DNA of 64,000 nucleotides, taken from positions 1 through 64,000 of the forward strand of contig CAYPNP010000013.1 of assembly GCA_964412195.1 (NCBI GenBank), in the 5' to 3' direction. This DNA is from CAYPNP01 sp964412195 (GTDB lineage: Bacteria; Acidobacteriota; JAAYUB01). This document shows, piece by piece, positions 33,353 to 41,830 of this stretch. The first letter of the stretch is position 1; each line of letters begins with the position of its first letter. The translations under genes were made by a program, and so were the position numbers. Below the pieces are notes generated by a model. The model ran no database searches. It was not told where the DNA came from and was given only the letters and a program-made list of their open reading frames with translations.

Positions 33353-34504
33353 ATGGGACATACCGATAAATCGCTCTCCGCCGATCTGCAGGCCCTGCGG
33401 ATCGACAAGAAGCCACGCCCCGGCCGTCCCCGCCGACGCGCCGGCCGCTGGATCGCCGCGATCTTCGTCCTCCTGGCCGCCGCGTGCGCCGGGTATTTCC
33501 TCCTGCGTCCCGGCACGACTGGTCCGGCGACGGCGCCCGCGCAGGCGGCCGCCCCCGCCCCGGCCCCCACGGCAGGACCGGGCGAACCGGCGCCGGTGCT
33601 GACAGCCGGGGGGTACATCATCGCCCGCCGGCAGGTGGAGGTGGCTTCCAAGATCACCGGCCGCGTGATGGCGATCGGCGTCGACGAGGGGGACTTCGTC
33701 CGGCAGGGCGACGTCATCGCCACCCTCGACGACTCCGAGCTCCAAGCCCAGCGGCACGAGGCCGAGGGAAACCTTGCCGCCGCGCGGGCGCGCCTGGCCG
33801 AGCTGGAGGCCGGCTCCCGGCCCCAGGAGATCCAGCGGGCCAAGGCCCTGGCCGAAAGCGCGCGGGCGGACAAGGCGAACGCCGACATCAACCTCCGGCG
33901 CTCCGAGACCCTCGTCCGCGACGGCGTGCTGCAGCAGCAGGCCCTGGACGATGCGCGCGCCCGCGCCGACATGGCCGAGGCTGCCCTGCGCGCCGCCGAG
34001 GAGAACTACGCCCTGGTCCTGGCCGGCCCCCGGCCGGAGGAAGTGGAACAGGCCCGGGCCCAGGTGCGCCAGGCGGAGGCGGCCCTCGGCTACGCCCAGG
34101 CCATGCTCGAGAACACCGTCATCCGGGCCCCCATCACCGGCACCATCCTGAACCGGTTCGTCGATCCGGGCGAGATGGTGACCACCGGCTTCACCTCCGA
34201 GCGCGGCGCCCGCCAGGCGCTGGTCAACATGGCCAACCTGCGGGACCTCCAGGTGGAGCTGGACATCGCCGAGGCCGACATCGCCAAGGTGGAGCGCGAC
34301 CAGCCCGCCGCCATCCGGCCGGATGCCTATCCCGACCGGACGTACCGCGGCCGGGTCGAGTTCATCTCGTCCGTCGGCGACCGCCAGAAGGCCACCGTGA
34401 AGGTGAAGGTGGCCGTCCTCGAGCCGGACGACCGGCTGCGCCCGGAAATGGGCGCCAAGGTCACCTTCTTCCCCAAGGGTTCCGAAGCAACCGGGGCGCG
34501 CTGA
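33353..34504 (+). CDS. Membrane-fusion protein of a MacAB-like exporter
   Basis: A 383-residue HlyD/MacA-type adaptor. It has a basic cytoplasmic N-terminus, one TM helix (about 33-50, WIAAIFVLLAAACAGYFLL), an Ala/Pro linker, ITGRVMAIGVDEGDFVRQGD (lipoyl half), a coiled coil (about 125-250), VIRAPITGTILNRFVDPGE (second half) and a beta-barrel domain with LEPDDRLRPEMGAKVTFF. It begins an operon with an ABC ATPase and two FtsX-type permeases, so it should carry substrate across the periplasm; no outer-membrane channel is encoded beside it. Confidence 0.88.
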   Translation: MGHTDKSLSADLQALRIDKKPRPGRPRRRAGRWIAAIFVLLAAACAGYFLLRPGTTGPATAPAQAAAPAPAPTAGPGEPAPVLTAGGYIIARRQVEVASKITGRVMAIGVDEGDFVRQGDVIATLDDSELQAQRHEAEGNLAAARARLAELEAGSRPQEIQRAKALAESARADKANADINLRRSETLVRDGVLQQQALDDARARADMAEAALRAAEENYALVLAGPRPEEVEQARAQVRQAEAALGYAQAMLENTVIRAPITGTILNRFVDPGEMVTTGFTSERGARQALVNMANLRDLQVELDIAEADIAKVERDQPAAIRPDAYPDRTYRGRVEFISSVGDRQKATVKVKVAVLEPDDRLRPEMGAKVTFFPKGSEATGAR

Positions 34505-34552
34505 GCCGAACCCGAATTAGCCGGCGGCGTTCGCCCCTTACGGAGACACCGC

Positions 34553-35263
34553 ATGTCGCAACCGCTCGTGGAAATCCGCAGCCTGTACCGCGTCTTCCGG
34601 CGCGACAGCATCGAGGTGGTCGCCCTGCAAGACGTCGACCTGGACATCCCGGCCGGCGACTTCCTGGCGCTGATGGGCCCCTCGGGCTCGGGCAAGTCCA
34701 CCCTGCTCAATATCCTGGCCGGGCTGGACAGCCCCACCGCCGGCACCGTCCGCGTGGGCGACCACCAGGTGGAGGCCCTCGACGAGGACGCCCTGGCCGA
34801 ATGGCGCAACCTCCACGTGGGCTTCGTGTTCCAGACCTTCAACCTGATCCCGGTCCTGACCGCGTTCGAGAACGTGGAGCTTCCACTGCTCCTGACTCAC
34901 CTGAGCAAGGCGGAACGCCGGGAGCACGTGCTGACGGCGCTCCGGCTGGTGGGCCTCTCCGACCGCGTCCACCACTACCCGCGCCAGCTCTCCGGCGGGC
35001 AGGAGCAGCGGGTGGCCATCGCCCGGGCCATTGTGACCGACCCCGACATCATCCTGGCCGACGAGCCCACCGGCGACCTGGACGCCCGCTCGGCCGAGGA
35101 CGTGCTGCGGCTGCTCAAGCAGCTCAACGAGGAGTTCGGCAAGACCATCGTCATGGTCACCCACGACCCGCGGGCCGCCCACTTCGCCCGGCACGAACGG
35201 CACCTCGACAAGGCGGTGCTGCTTCCGCCCGGCGTGACCCAGCTTCCGGACGTGACCCCATGA
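34553..35263 (+). CDS. ABC transporter ATPase (MacB/LolD type)
   Basis: A 236-residue ATPase: Walker A GPSGSGKST, Q-loop VFQTFNLIPVLTAFENVELPL, signature LSGGQEQRVAIARAI, Walker B IILADEPTGDLD and switch MVTHD. The LIPVLTA…ENVELPL segment is typical of the MacB/LolD/FtsE group that powers FtsX-like permeases. It lies 48 nt after the adaptor gene, and its stop overlaps the first permease (ATGA). Confidence 0.93.
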   Translation: MSQPLVEIRSLYRVFRRDSIEVVALQDVDLDIPAGDFLALMGPSGSGKSTLLNILAGLDSPTAGTVRVGDHQVEALDEDALAEWRNLHVGFVFQTFNLIPVLTAFENVELPLLLTHLSKAERREHVLTALRLVGLSDRVHHYPRQLSGGQEQRVAIARAIVTDPDIILADEPTGDLDARSAEDVLRLLKQLNEEFGKTIVMVTHDPRAAHFARHERHLDKAVLLPPGVTQLPDVTP

Positions 35264-36405
35264 TCCCCGTCCGCCTGGTCCTCAAGAACGGCCTGCGCAA
35301 CAAGCGCCGCACCGTCTTCACGGTCATCAGCGTCGCCCTGGCCCTGTTCGTGCTGTCCACCCTGGTGGGCTTCGTGGCCGAGATCGAGACCCTGCTGGAC
35401 GAGGCCAGCCCCACCCGCGTGATCACCCGGCACGCGGTCTCGCTGATCAACCCGCTGCCGGAGCGCTACCTGCCGAGCATCGAGCGCATCCCCGGCGTAG
35501 CCGCCGTGTGCACCCTGAGCTGGTTCGGCGGGATCTACATCGATGCCGCGAACACCGACTTCGCCCAGTTCTCGTGCGATCCCGACCGGCTGTTCGAAGT
35601 GTACCAGGAAGTCCGGATCCCCGAGGAGCAGAAGGCCGCCTTCATCCGCGAACGGACGGCCTGCGTGGTCGGCCGAAGCAAGGCCGACAAGCACGGCTGG
35701 AAGCTGGGCGACCGGATCACCCTCAAGGGGGTGATCTGGCCGGTGGATCTGGAGCTGACCATCCGGGGCATTTACACCGGCACCACCAACCAGGAGGCGG
35801 CCGTGTACTTCCACCGGATGTACCTGGAGGAGGCCCTCGGCCGCCCCGGCACCGTCGGCAGTTACTGGATCCGTTGCGCCACGGTCGAGGACGTGCCGAG
35901 GGTCTGCGCCGCCGTCGACGCCGCCTTCCAGAACACCGACGCCCCCACCAAGAGCGAGACCGAAAAGGCTTTCAACATGAGCTTCATCTCCATGCTGGGC
36001 AACCTGCGCGGGCTGGTGGCGACCATCGGCGGCGTGATCATCTTCACCCTGCTGCTGGTGTCGGGCAACACCATGGCCATGTCGGTGCGCGAGCGCATCC
36101 GCGAGACGGCCGTGCTCAAGGCGCTGGGCTTCCGCCGCCGGCAGGTGCTGGCCATGCTGGTGGGCGAGGGGGTGGTCATCACCCTGGCCGGCGGGCTCCT
36201 CGGCTCGCTGGGGGCGCGTTTCATCTTCTCGTCCCTGGACCTGGCCAGCTACTCCCAGGGCTTCTTCCAGAAGCTGACCATCCCCTGGACGGTCATCGCC
36301 GCGGGCAGCGCCATCGCGGCCCTGGTGGGCCTGCTCAGCGCCGGCCTGCCGGCCTGGTACGCTTCGAAGAAGACGGTGGTGGAAGGGCTCCGGCACGTGG
36401 GGTGA
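35260..36405 (+). CDS. FtsX/MacB-like ABC permease 1
   Basis: A 381-residue permease with the MacB topology: TM1 near the N-terminus (RRTVFTVISVALALFVLSTLVGFV), a large periplasmic domain (about residues 45-255) and three C-terminal TM helices. VRERIRETAVLKALGFRRRQVLAMLVGEG in the cytoplasmic loop is the usual FtsX signature. Start codon overlaps the ATPase stop. It pairs with the second permease downstream, giving a heterodimer-type MacB system. Confidence 0.9.
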   Translation: MIPVRLVLKNGLRNKRRTVFTVISVALALFVLSTLVGFVAEIETLLDEASPTRVITRHAVSLINPLPERYLPSIERIPGVAAVCTLSWFGGIYIDAANTDFAQFSCDPDRLFEVYQEVRIPEEQKAAFIRERTACVVGRSKADKHGWKLGDRITLKGVIWPVDLELTIRGIYTGTTNQEAAVYFHRMYLEEALGRPGTVGSYWIRCATVEDVPRVCAAVDAAFQNTDAPTKSETEKAFNMSFISMLGNLRGLVATIGGVIIFTLLLVSGNTMAMSVRERIRETAVLKALGFRRRQVLAMLVGEGVVITLAGGLLGSLGARFIFSSLDLASYSQGFFQKLTIPWTVIAAGSAIAALVGLLSAGLPAWYASKKTVVEGLRHVG

Positions 36406-36545
36406 GGGGGTAAACCATTGTTTGAAAATTGCGGATTGCGGATTGCGAATTGCGGATTAGGGATCCAGATCCTCAACCCACGCAACGCGTTCAGGCTCCC
36501 CCAATTCGCAATTCGCAATTCCAAATTCGCAATTGGAGCGCAGGG
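36406..36545. repeat. Genome repeat inside the ABC operon
   Basis: 36425-36460 holds GCGGATTGCG phrases; 36503-36538 holds CAATTCGCAATTCGCAATT-type phrases in the opposite orientation, so the transcript could fold into a hairpin between the two permease genes. Confidence 0.6.
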
Positions 36546-37715
36546 ATGGCCATCCCGCTGAAATACAACCTCAGGAGCCTGCTCGTCCGGCGGGTCAGCA
36601 CCGGGCTGACGGTGCTTTCCATCGCCCTGGTGGTGGCCATTTTCGTCGGCGTCATGGCCCTGGCCAACGGGCTGGAGACGATCCTGGTGAGCACGGGGGA
36701 ACCGCAGAACATCCTGGTCCGCCGGCGCGGTTCCGACTCGGAGCTGAGCAGCTTCGTCACCCGCGAGGGCCGGCAGGCGCTGGTCTACCTCCCCGGCGTG
36801 GCTGCGGGCCCGGGCGGCGAGCCGCAGGCCTCCCCCGAGATCGTGGTCATCATCAACCTGCCCAAGGTGGGCGGCGGCGAGGGGGAAAACGCCAACGTCA
36901 CCGTCCGGGGCATCTCGCCGATGGGCCTGACCCTGCGGCCCAAACTCCACTTCCACCAGGGCCGGATGTTCCGCCCGGGGCTGCGCGAGCTGATCGTCAG
37001 CGAGAGCATTACCCGCCGGTTCCAGAACATCGGCCTGAACGAGCGGGTGCGGTTCGGCAAGGACGAGTGGACCGTGGTGGGCGTCTTCGACGCCGGCAAC
37101 ACGGCCTTCGACTCCGAGATCTGGGCGGACGTCAACCAGGTGGCCAGCGACTTCAACCGCGACGCCTTCTCGTCGGTCCTGCTCCGGGCGACCGGACCGG
37201 CCGCCGCCCAGTCCCTGATCCGGCGCATCGAGGACGACCGCCGCTTCAACCTCACCGCCCAGCTCGAGACGGACTACTACCAGGAGCAGACCAAGGCCGC
37301 CGGCCCCATCAAAGGCCTGGGGATGTTCATCGCGCTGGTCATGGGCATCGGCGCCTGCTTCGCCGCCATGAACACCATGTACGCCGCCGTGGCCCACCGC
37401 ACCCAGGAGATCGCCACCATGCGGGTGATCGGGTACCGGCCGGGCAGCGTGATGCTTTCCTTCCTCATCGAGTCTCTCATTCTGGCGCTGGCGGGCGGCG
37501 TGCTCGGCTGCCTGATCGCCCTGCCGCTCAACGGTGTGTCCACCGGCACCGCCAACTGGACCACCTTCAGCGAAATCGCCTTCGCCTTCCGCATCACCCC
37601 GCGGCTGCTGCTCGCCGGACTGGCCTTCGCCGCCTTGATGGGCCTCTTCGGCGGCTTCTTCCCTGCCCGCCAGGCCGCCCGGCAGAAGCCGGCGGAAGCG
37701 CTGCGGGAAGCGTAG
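36546..37715 (+). CDS. FtsX/MacB-like ABC permease 2
   Basis: A 389-residue permease like the preceding one: TM1 (RRVSTGLTVLSIALVVAIFVGVMALA), periplasmic domain (about 45-265), and three C-terminal TM helices with VAHRTQEIATMRVIGYRPGSVMLSFLIES as the FtsX loop. The ATG at 36546 is preceded by GGAGCGCAGGG. It is separated from the first permease by 140 nt of repeat DNA, so relative expression of the two subunits may be affected. Confidence 0.9.
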   Translation: MAIPLKYNLRSLLVRRVSTGLTVLSIALVVAIFVGVMALANGLETILVSTGEPQNILVRRRGSDSELSSFVTREGRQALVYLPGVAAGPGGEPQASPEIVVIINLPKVGGGEGENANVTVRGISPMGLTLRPKLHFHQGRMFRPGLRELIVSESITRRFQNIGLNERVRFGKDEWTVVGVFDAGNTAFDSEIWADVNQVASDFNRDAFSSVLLRATGPAAAQSLIRRIEDDRRFNLTAQLETDYYQEQTKAAGPIKGLGMFIALVMGIGACFAAMNTMYAAVAHRTQEIATMRVIGYRPGSVMLSFLIESLILALAGGVLGCLIALPLNGVSTGTANWTTFSEIAFAFRITPRLLLAGLAFAALMGLFGGFFPARQAARQKPAEALREA

Positions 37716-37844
37716 CTGGAAGATTCACCACAAAGGCACGAAGGACACAAAGAACCGAACAGGGATATTCAGGCAGGATATAGGGGAACAACCTTTGTCA
37801 TTGGTGATTCTTGCGGCAACAACCTTCGTTGCCGGGACAGGCGG

Positions 37845-38297
37845 TCAATCCGGCGGGGGCAGGTTTTCGAGGTCGTCCAGGTCCTTGTGCCGGCCGGCGG
37901 CCCGTTTGTTCGTGATCAGATCCGCCGGGTGGATGAAATTTACGGTCAGGCCCGCGAGGTCCACCGGATTCCTTCGAGCGTAGCACGCCGAAAACTCGAC
38001 CCCGCTGATGGTGGTCAGAATTTCGATTCGGATCGGAGGATTGCCCATCCGAATGACCTTGTTCTTCTGGGTGAAGAGCTCCGGAGAAAGGGCGGGCGTG
38101 TCGAAACCGAATTGCCGCAAAACGGACGCCAGTTTCGCGGCGTTCGCGGGGGTTGACGCCACCCAGACATCCAGGTCCACGGTTGCCCTCGGATATCCGT
38201 AGAGTCCGACGGCATAGCCGCCGATTACCAAGTACTCCACGTCATTCGAGTTCAGCAACTGTAAGAATTCGACAAAGTCTTTCGGTAGCCGGATCAT
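37845..38297 (-). CDS. DUF6036-type nucleotidyltransferase-like protein
   Basis: A 150-residue protein of the nucleotidyltransferase fold: VEYLVIGGYAVGLYGYPRATVDLDVWVAST contains the GG…G and DLD acidic pair expected for an active NTase, followed by RIEILTTISGVEF. Related proteins act as antitoxin- or tRNA-NTase-like modules; function here is inferred only to family level. Its start overlaps the upstream 81-residue gene by 56 nt, so the two form a cassette. A repeat and the family-D phrase (inverse, 37727-37756) lie just downstream. Confidence 0.75.
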   Translation of the reverse strand: MIRLPKDFVEFLQLLNSNDVEYLVIGGYAVGLYGYPRATVDLDVWVASTPANAAKLASVLRQFGFDTPALSPELFTQKNKVIRMGNPPIRIEILTTISGVEFSACYARRNPVDLAGLTVNFIHPADLITNKRAAGRHKDLDDLENLPPPD

Positions 38298-38487
38298 AAC
38301 CGTACAAAATCCGTCGCATTTGTTCGATCGCCTGGAGCCGCTCCAGTGGCGTCCTGGACTGCCAGAATTGTCTCTCGTCGGTTCCGTCCGCGAGATCTGC
38401 CACCGAGAAGGCTCTCCGATCGAGGCGTGCGACGACTTCCTTTTCTCCTGGATGAGGCTGGGGCTGTTTGGCAGGCGGCTTTTTCAT
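38242..38487 (-). CDS. Small partner protein of the NTase-like gene
   Basis: An 81-residue basic protein with a Lys/Pro-rich N-terminus and a C-terminal ERLQAIEQMRRILYGYDPATERLCRILTVAELE, a segment I recognise from small proteins encoded before DUF6036-type genes. Overlaps that gene by 56 nt. ATG at 38487 used; a GTG 6 nt upstream is possible, and neither has a clear Shine-Dalgarno. Function unknown; by analogy an antitoxin- or adaptor-like partner. Confidence 0.62.
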   Translation of the reverse strand: MKKPPAKQPQPHPGEKEVVARLDRRAFSVADLADGTDERQFWQSRTPLERLQAIEQMRRILYGYDPATERLCRILTVAELE

Positions 38488-38572
38488 CGGCACGATGATA
38501 TCACATTTTCCCTTGGTCCGAGTGACCGGCGGTCACCGGCGTGGTTTCGATCAGGACCTGGTGGAAACGCGG

Positions 38573-39166
38573 TCAGGAGGCGCCGGGGCCGGTCGGCTGG
38601 TCGATGAGGGCCCACACCTGGGAGGAGAGCTGGGGCAGCTCCATATGGAGGATTTCCCAGATTTCTCCCATGTCCAGGTTGTCCACGAACAGGAGCGTGC
38701 GGTACCGCTCCACGCTCTCCCAGGCGATGTCGGGGTGGGCGTCCTGGAACGAACGGGGCAGGCGGCGGGCCAGCTCGCCGATCAGGCGCAGGTCGCGGAT
38801 CACCCGCTCCCGCAGCCCGCGGTCCGGCAGGAGCGACAGGACGTTCTGCACCGGCAGGGCCCGCACCCGGGCGATGCCGCCCAGGATGCCCTGCAGGCAG
38901 AGCCTCTCGGCCGGTTCGCGCAGGGGGCCCGCGCAGTGGACCACCTGGACGGGCTGGTTGAACTTCTCCTCCAGGGCCAGCATGAACTCCGCGGCTCCCA
39001 GGCGCGACCGGCCCGCAGGCGTTTCCACCTCCACAAGAATCTCCGGCGCATGGCCCGGCTCCGCCGGCCGCGGCTCGGCGAACCGGAGGATCCGCACGCC
39101 ATGCTCGTCCGCCAGGCGCTGGATCGCCGCCAGGTCCCGATTGAGATTCCTGTCGGATGTCTGCAC
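38573..39166 (-). CDS. MNT-HEPN fusion-like protein with degraded active sites
   Basis: A 197-residue protein. Residues about 12-65 (RLADEHGVRILRFAE…PEILVEVETPAG…LEEKFNQPVQVV) follow the layout of MntA-type minimal nucleotidyltransferases, but GSxxxG and the DxD are replaced (FAEP…EILVE). Residues about 95-195 (RVIRDLRLIGELARRLPRSFQDAHPDIAWESVERYRTLLFVDNLDMGEIWEILHMELPQL) follow HepT-type HEPN toxins, but RX4HxY has become RTLLFVDN, without His. In known systems the two are separate toxin and antitoxin genes. Start uncertain: GTG at 39166 has GGGGGCGGG upstream; TTG at 39181 is alternative. Confidence 0.65.
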   Translation of the reverse strand: MQTSDRNLNRDLAAIQRLADEHGVRILRFAEPRPAEPGHAPEILVEVETPAGRSRLGAAEFMLALEEKFNQPVQVVHCAGPLREPAERLCLQGILGGIARVRALPVQNVLSLLPDRGLRERVIRDLRLIGELARRLPRSFQDAHPDIAWESVERYRTLLFVDNLDMGEIWEILHMELPQLSSQVWALIDQPTGPGAS

Positions 39167-39231
39167 TGCCCGCCCCCGCAAGGCTGCCGACCCCAGCCGA
39201 TCAAACCCGCTTTCAGCCGAACATTATATGA

Positions 39232-39240
39232 ATTATACCA
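39232..39240 (-). promoter_or_regulatory. Extended -10 promoter of the MNT-HEPN-like gene
   Basis: TGGTATAAT on the minus strand, identical to the element before the RsbW-like gene, about 65 nt upstream of the start. Confidence 0.5.
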
Positions 39241-39434
39241 CAGCCGGGTGGACCGCCACCGGCCGGCGGGAGGATTCCGCGCCGCGGACCGCCGCGGAAT
39301 GAATCTGGCGGGCGAAGGACTGCGGGGTGGGGTATGGTTGCGATCTGCGATTCCGAGCGGTGGCTACGGTTTCACTTCAACGTTCGATGTCCAATGTTCG
39401 ATGTTCGACGTTCGATTCCCCGCCCTCTTCAGCC

Positions 39435-39463
39435 TTGTCCTTTCCCCGTCTTCATGGTACCTT
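39435..39463 (+). promoter_or_regulatory. Candidate promoter of the rfb operon
   Basis: TTGTCC, 17-nt spacer, TACCTT preceded by TGG; 62 nt upstream of the rfbA ATG. Confidence 0.4.
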
Positions 39464-39525
39464 GATCCTCACCGATTCAGACTGTCCGCGGGGCCGGGGA
39501 GCGGCCCGCGCCGGAGGAGATCCGC

Positions 39526-40251
39526 ATGAAGCAGCTCAAGGGCGTCATCCTGGCCGGCGGGACCGGCAGCCGCCTCTTCCCCCTCACCAAGGTCACCAAC
39601 AAGCACCTCCTCCCGGTGGGGCGGCAGCCGATGATCTACTGGCCGATCCGCAAGATGGTGGAGGCCGGGATCGAGGAGATCCTGGTGGTCACCGGCACGG
39701 AGCACATGGGCGACGTGGTCAACCTGCTGGGCAGCGGGCGGGAGTTCCGCTGCCGTTTCACCTACAAGGTCCAGGACGAGGCCGGCGGCATCGCCCAGGC
39801 GCTGGCCCTGGCTGAAAACTTCGCCGGGGGCAGCCCCCTCCTGGTGATCCTGGGGGACAATGTCTTCCAGGACTCCCTGCGGCCGTTCGCCGAACACTAC
39901 GCCGCGCGCGACGGCGGCGCGATGATCATCCTGAAGGAGGTGCCCGATCCCGAGCGCTTCGGCGTCGCCGAATTGGCCGGCGACCGGATCGTGGGCATCG
40001 AGGAGAAGCCGCCCCGGCCCAGGAGCGCCTACGCCGTGACGGGGGTCTACTTCTACGACGGGAACGTCTTCGAGGTCATCCGCACGCTGAAACCTTCGGC
40101 CCGCGGCGAGTACGAGATCACCGACGTGAACAACGCCTACATCCGGAAGAACCGTCTGTTCGCCGAGTTCTTCACCGGCTGGTGGACCGACGCCGGCACC
40201 TTTGAAAGCCTCGACCGGGCCAACGCCCTCTCGCGGGAGACCGTCGGATGA
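39526..40251 (+). CDS. rfbA: Glucose-1-phosphate thymidylyltransferase
   Basis: First step of dTDP-L-rhamnose synthesis: dTTP plus glucose-1-phosphate to dTDP-glucose. The 241-residue protein is the short form. Nucleotide-binding GVILAGGTGSRLFPLTKVTNKHLLPV is intact; VILGDNVFQDSL has the metal Asp, and EEKP and YFYDGNVFEVI…DVNNAYI follow the family. GGAGGA lies just upstream. The stop overlaps the rfbC start by 4 nt. It is first in a rfbA-rfbC-rfbD-rfbB set. Confidence 0.93.
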   Translation: MKQLKGVILAGGTGSRLFPLTKVTNKHLLPVGRQPMIYWPIRKMVEAGIEEILVVTGTEHMGDVVNLLGSGREFRCRFTYKVQDEAGGIAQALALAENFAGGSPLLVILGDNVFQDSLRPFAEHYAARDGGAMIILKEVPDPERFGVAELAGDRIVGIEEKPPRPRSAYAVTGVYFYDGNVFEVIRTLKPSARGEYEITDVNNAYIRKNRLFAEFFTGWWTDAGTFESLDRANALSRETVG

Positions 40252-40733
40252 GCGCCCCGGCCTGGGCCGACGGTCCCATCGACGGCGCGGTGGTCCGCCC
40301 CCTGCGGCGCCTCGAGGACGGCCGCGGCTGGCTGGCGGAGGTGTTCCGCGACGACGAGGTGGAAGGCGGCCTGCGGCCGGCCATGGCCTACGTCTCGGTG
40401 ACCCGTCCGGGCCGCGCCCGCGGGCCCCACGAGCACCGCGCCCAGACCGACTGGTTCTGCTTCCCCGGCCCCGGCACGTTCGAGGTCTGGCTCTGGGACG
40501 ACCGCCCCGGCTCGCCGACCCGCGGCCGCCGGCTGGTGGTACGGGCCGGCCGGGACGAGCCGCGCCTGGTCATCGTGCCGCCGGGGGTGGCCCACGCCTA
40601 CCGGAACGTCTCGGACGAGGACGGCCTGGTGGTCAACTGCCCCAACGCCCTGTACATGGGGCCGGGGCGCCGGGAGCCGGTGGACGAGATCCGCCACGAA
40701 GACGACGTCAACTCGCCGTATCGCATGGAGTGA
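40248..40733 (+). CDS. rfbC: dTDP-4-dehydrorhamnose 3,5-epimerase family protein
   Basis: Cupin epimerase of the rhamnose pathway, 161 residues, shorter than classical RmlC (about 180). It has RGPHEHRAQTDWFCFPGPG, VPPGVAHAYRN and EPVDEIRHEDD, which fit the RmlC-like subfamily rather than the classical RGLHYQ form. That it does the 3,5-epimerisation here is supported by its place between rfbA and rfbD. Overlaps rfbA by 4 nt. Confidence 0.85.
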   Translation: MSAPAWADGPIDGAVVRPLRRLEDGRGWLAEVFRDDEVEGGLRPAMAYVSVTRPGRARGPHEHRAQTDWFCFPGPGTFEVWLWDDRPGSPTRGRRLVVRAGRDEPRLVIVPPGVAHAYRNVSDEDGLVVNCPNALYMGPGRREPVDEIRHEDDVNSPYRME

Positions 40734-40969
40734 ATTCCCAGCGCTCGAGGTCATGAAACGGCGAATCGGCGAAACGGGGAAACGGCGAAAGAAAACGGGA
40801 ACTTTCACGCGAGCCAAAAGGGGCCGGCGCCTGGCATGAAACGTTCAATGATACGGATCAGATCGGGACGGACCCGACGGAGACGCATTCCGTCCACTTC
40901 GCCGTTTCGCCCCACCGCCGTTTCGCCGATTCCGTCGAGTGAAGGTGTTGACCACGGAGTAACGAGATC
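40734..40969. repeat. Inverted-repeat element inside the rfb operon
   Basis: GAAACGGCGAATCGGCGAAA-type phrases at 40755-40790 face inverted TTCGCCGTTTCGCCCCACCG phrases at 40898-40932, with about 107 nt between, enough for a long hairpin. No gene. Confidence 0.6.
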
Positions 40970-41830
40970 ATGGTGAAGGTACTGCTGACGGGCGCCGACG
41001 GACAGTTCGGCACCGATTTCCGGGCCCTCCACGGGTCCGACTGGGAGGTCGTGCCGCTGGACCTGGCCCAGTGCGACATCCGCGACCTGGACGAGGTGCG
41101 GCAGGCCGTGGCCGCGGCCCGGCCGGCGTTCGTCGTCCACGCCGCCGCCTGGACCGACGTCGACGGCGCCGAGAAGGACCCCGACCGGGCCTTCGCCGTC
41201 AACGCCCTCGGCAGCCGCAACGTGGCCGTGGCCGCCGAGGAGGCCGGCGCCTGGCTGGTGGCGCTGTCCACCGATTACGTCTTCTCCGGCAAGCTGGCCC
41301 GGCCCTACCACGAGTTCGACGAGCCCGGCCCGGTCAATGTCTACGGCCAGTCGAAGCTGGCCGGCGAGCGGGCCGTGGCCGGGTTCTGCCGCCGCCACAC
41401 CATCGTCCGGACCGCCTGGCTCTACGGCCGCACCGGCGCGAATTTCCCGAACCGGATTCTCCGGCTGGCCCGCGACAAGGCCGCCCGCGGCGAGACGCTG
41501 CGGGTCGTCAACGACCAGTGGGGCAACCCCACCTCCACGGCGGCCCTGGCCGGACTGGTCCACGGGCTGCTGCGCGATCCGTTGCCCGGCGTGGTCCACG
41601 GCAGCTGCGAGGGCGCGACCACCTGGTTCGAGTTCGCGCGCCAGGTCCTGGACGCCCTCGCGGTCCCCGTCCGGCTGGAACCCTGCCCCACCGCCGACGT
41701 CCCGCGGCCGGCCGCCCGGCCGATGAACGCCGCCATGGACAAACTGGTGCTGCGGCTGGAGGGCCGGGCGCCCATGCCCCACTGGCTCGACGCCCTGCAA
41801 TCCTGGCTCCTGGAGATCCGCCATGCCTGA
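40970..41830 (+). CDS. rfbD: dTDP-4-dehydrorhamnose reductase
   Basis: Last step to dTDP-L-rhamnose. The 286-residue SDR begins VLLTGADGQFGTDF (NADPH motif), contains STDYVFSG and the catalytic YGQSK, and ends with the substrate-binding domain (CPTADVPRPAARPMNAAMDK, the RPxxS-like region). Its stop overlaps the rfbB start by 8 nt, showing tight coupling. Confidence 0.93.
   Translation: MVKVLLTGADGQFGTDFRALHGSDWEVVPLDLAQCDIRDLDEVRQAVAAARPAFVVHAAAWTDVDGAEKDPDRAFAVNALGSRNVAVAAEEAGAWLVALSTDYVFSGKLARPYHEFDEPGPVNVYGQSKLAGERAVAGFCRRHTIVRTAWLYGRTGANFPNRILRLARDKAARGETLRVVNDQWGNPTSTAALAGLVHGLLRDPLPGVVHGSCEGATTWFEFARQVLDALAVPVRLEPCPTADVPRPAARPMNAAMDKLVLRLEGRAPMPHWLDALQSWLLEIRHA

Larger units (their letters stand above)
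39182..39525. repeat. Gap between NTase cassette and rfb operon with a phrase repeat
   Basis: Carries the minus-strand -10 at 39232-39240, a TTCGATGTTCAATGTTCGATG-family repeat at 39372-39418 and a plus-strand promoter candidate at 39435-39463. No gene seen. Confidence 0.5.
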
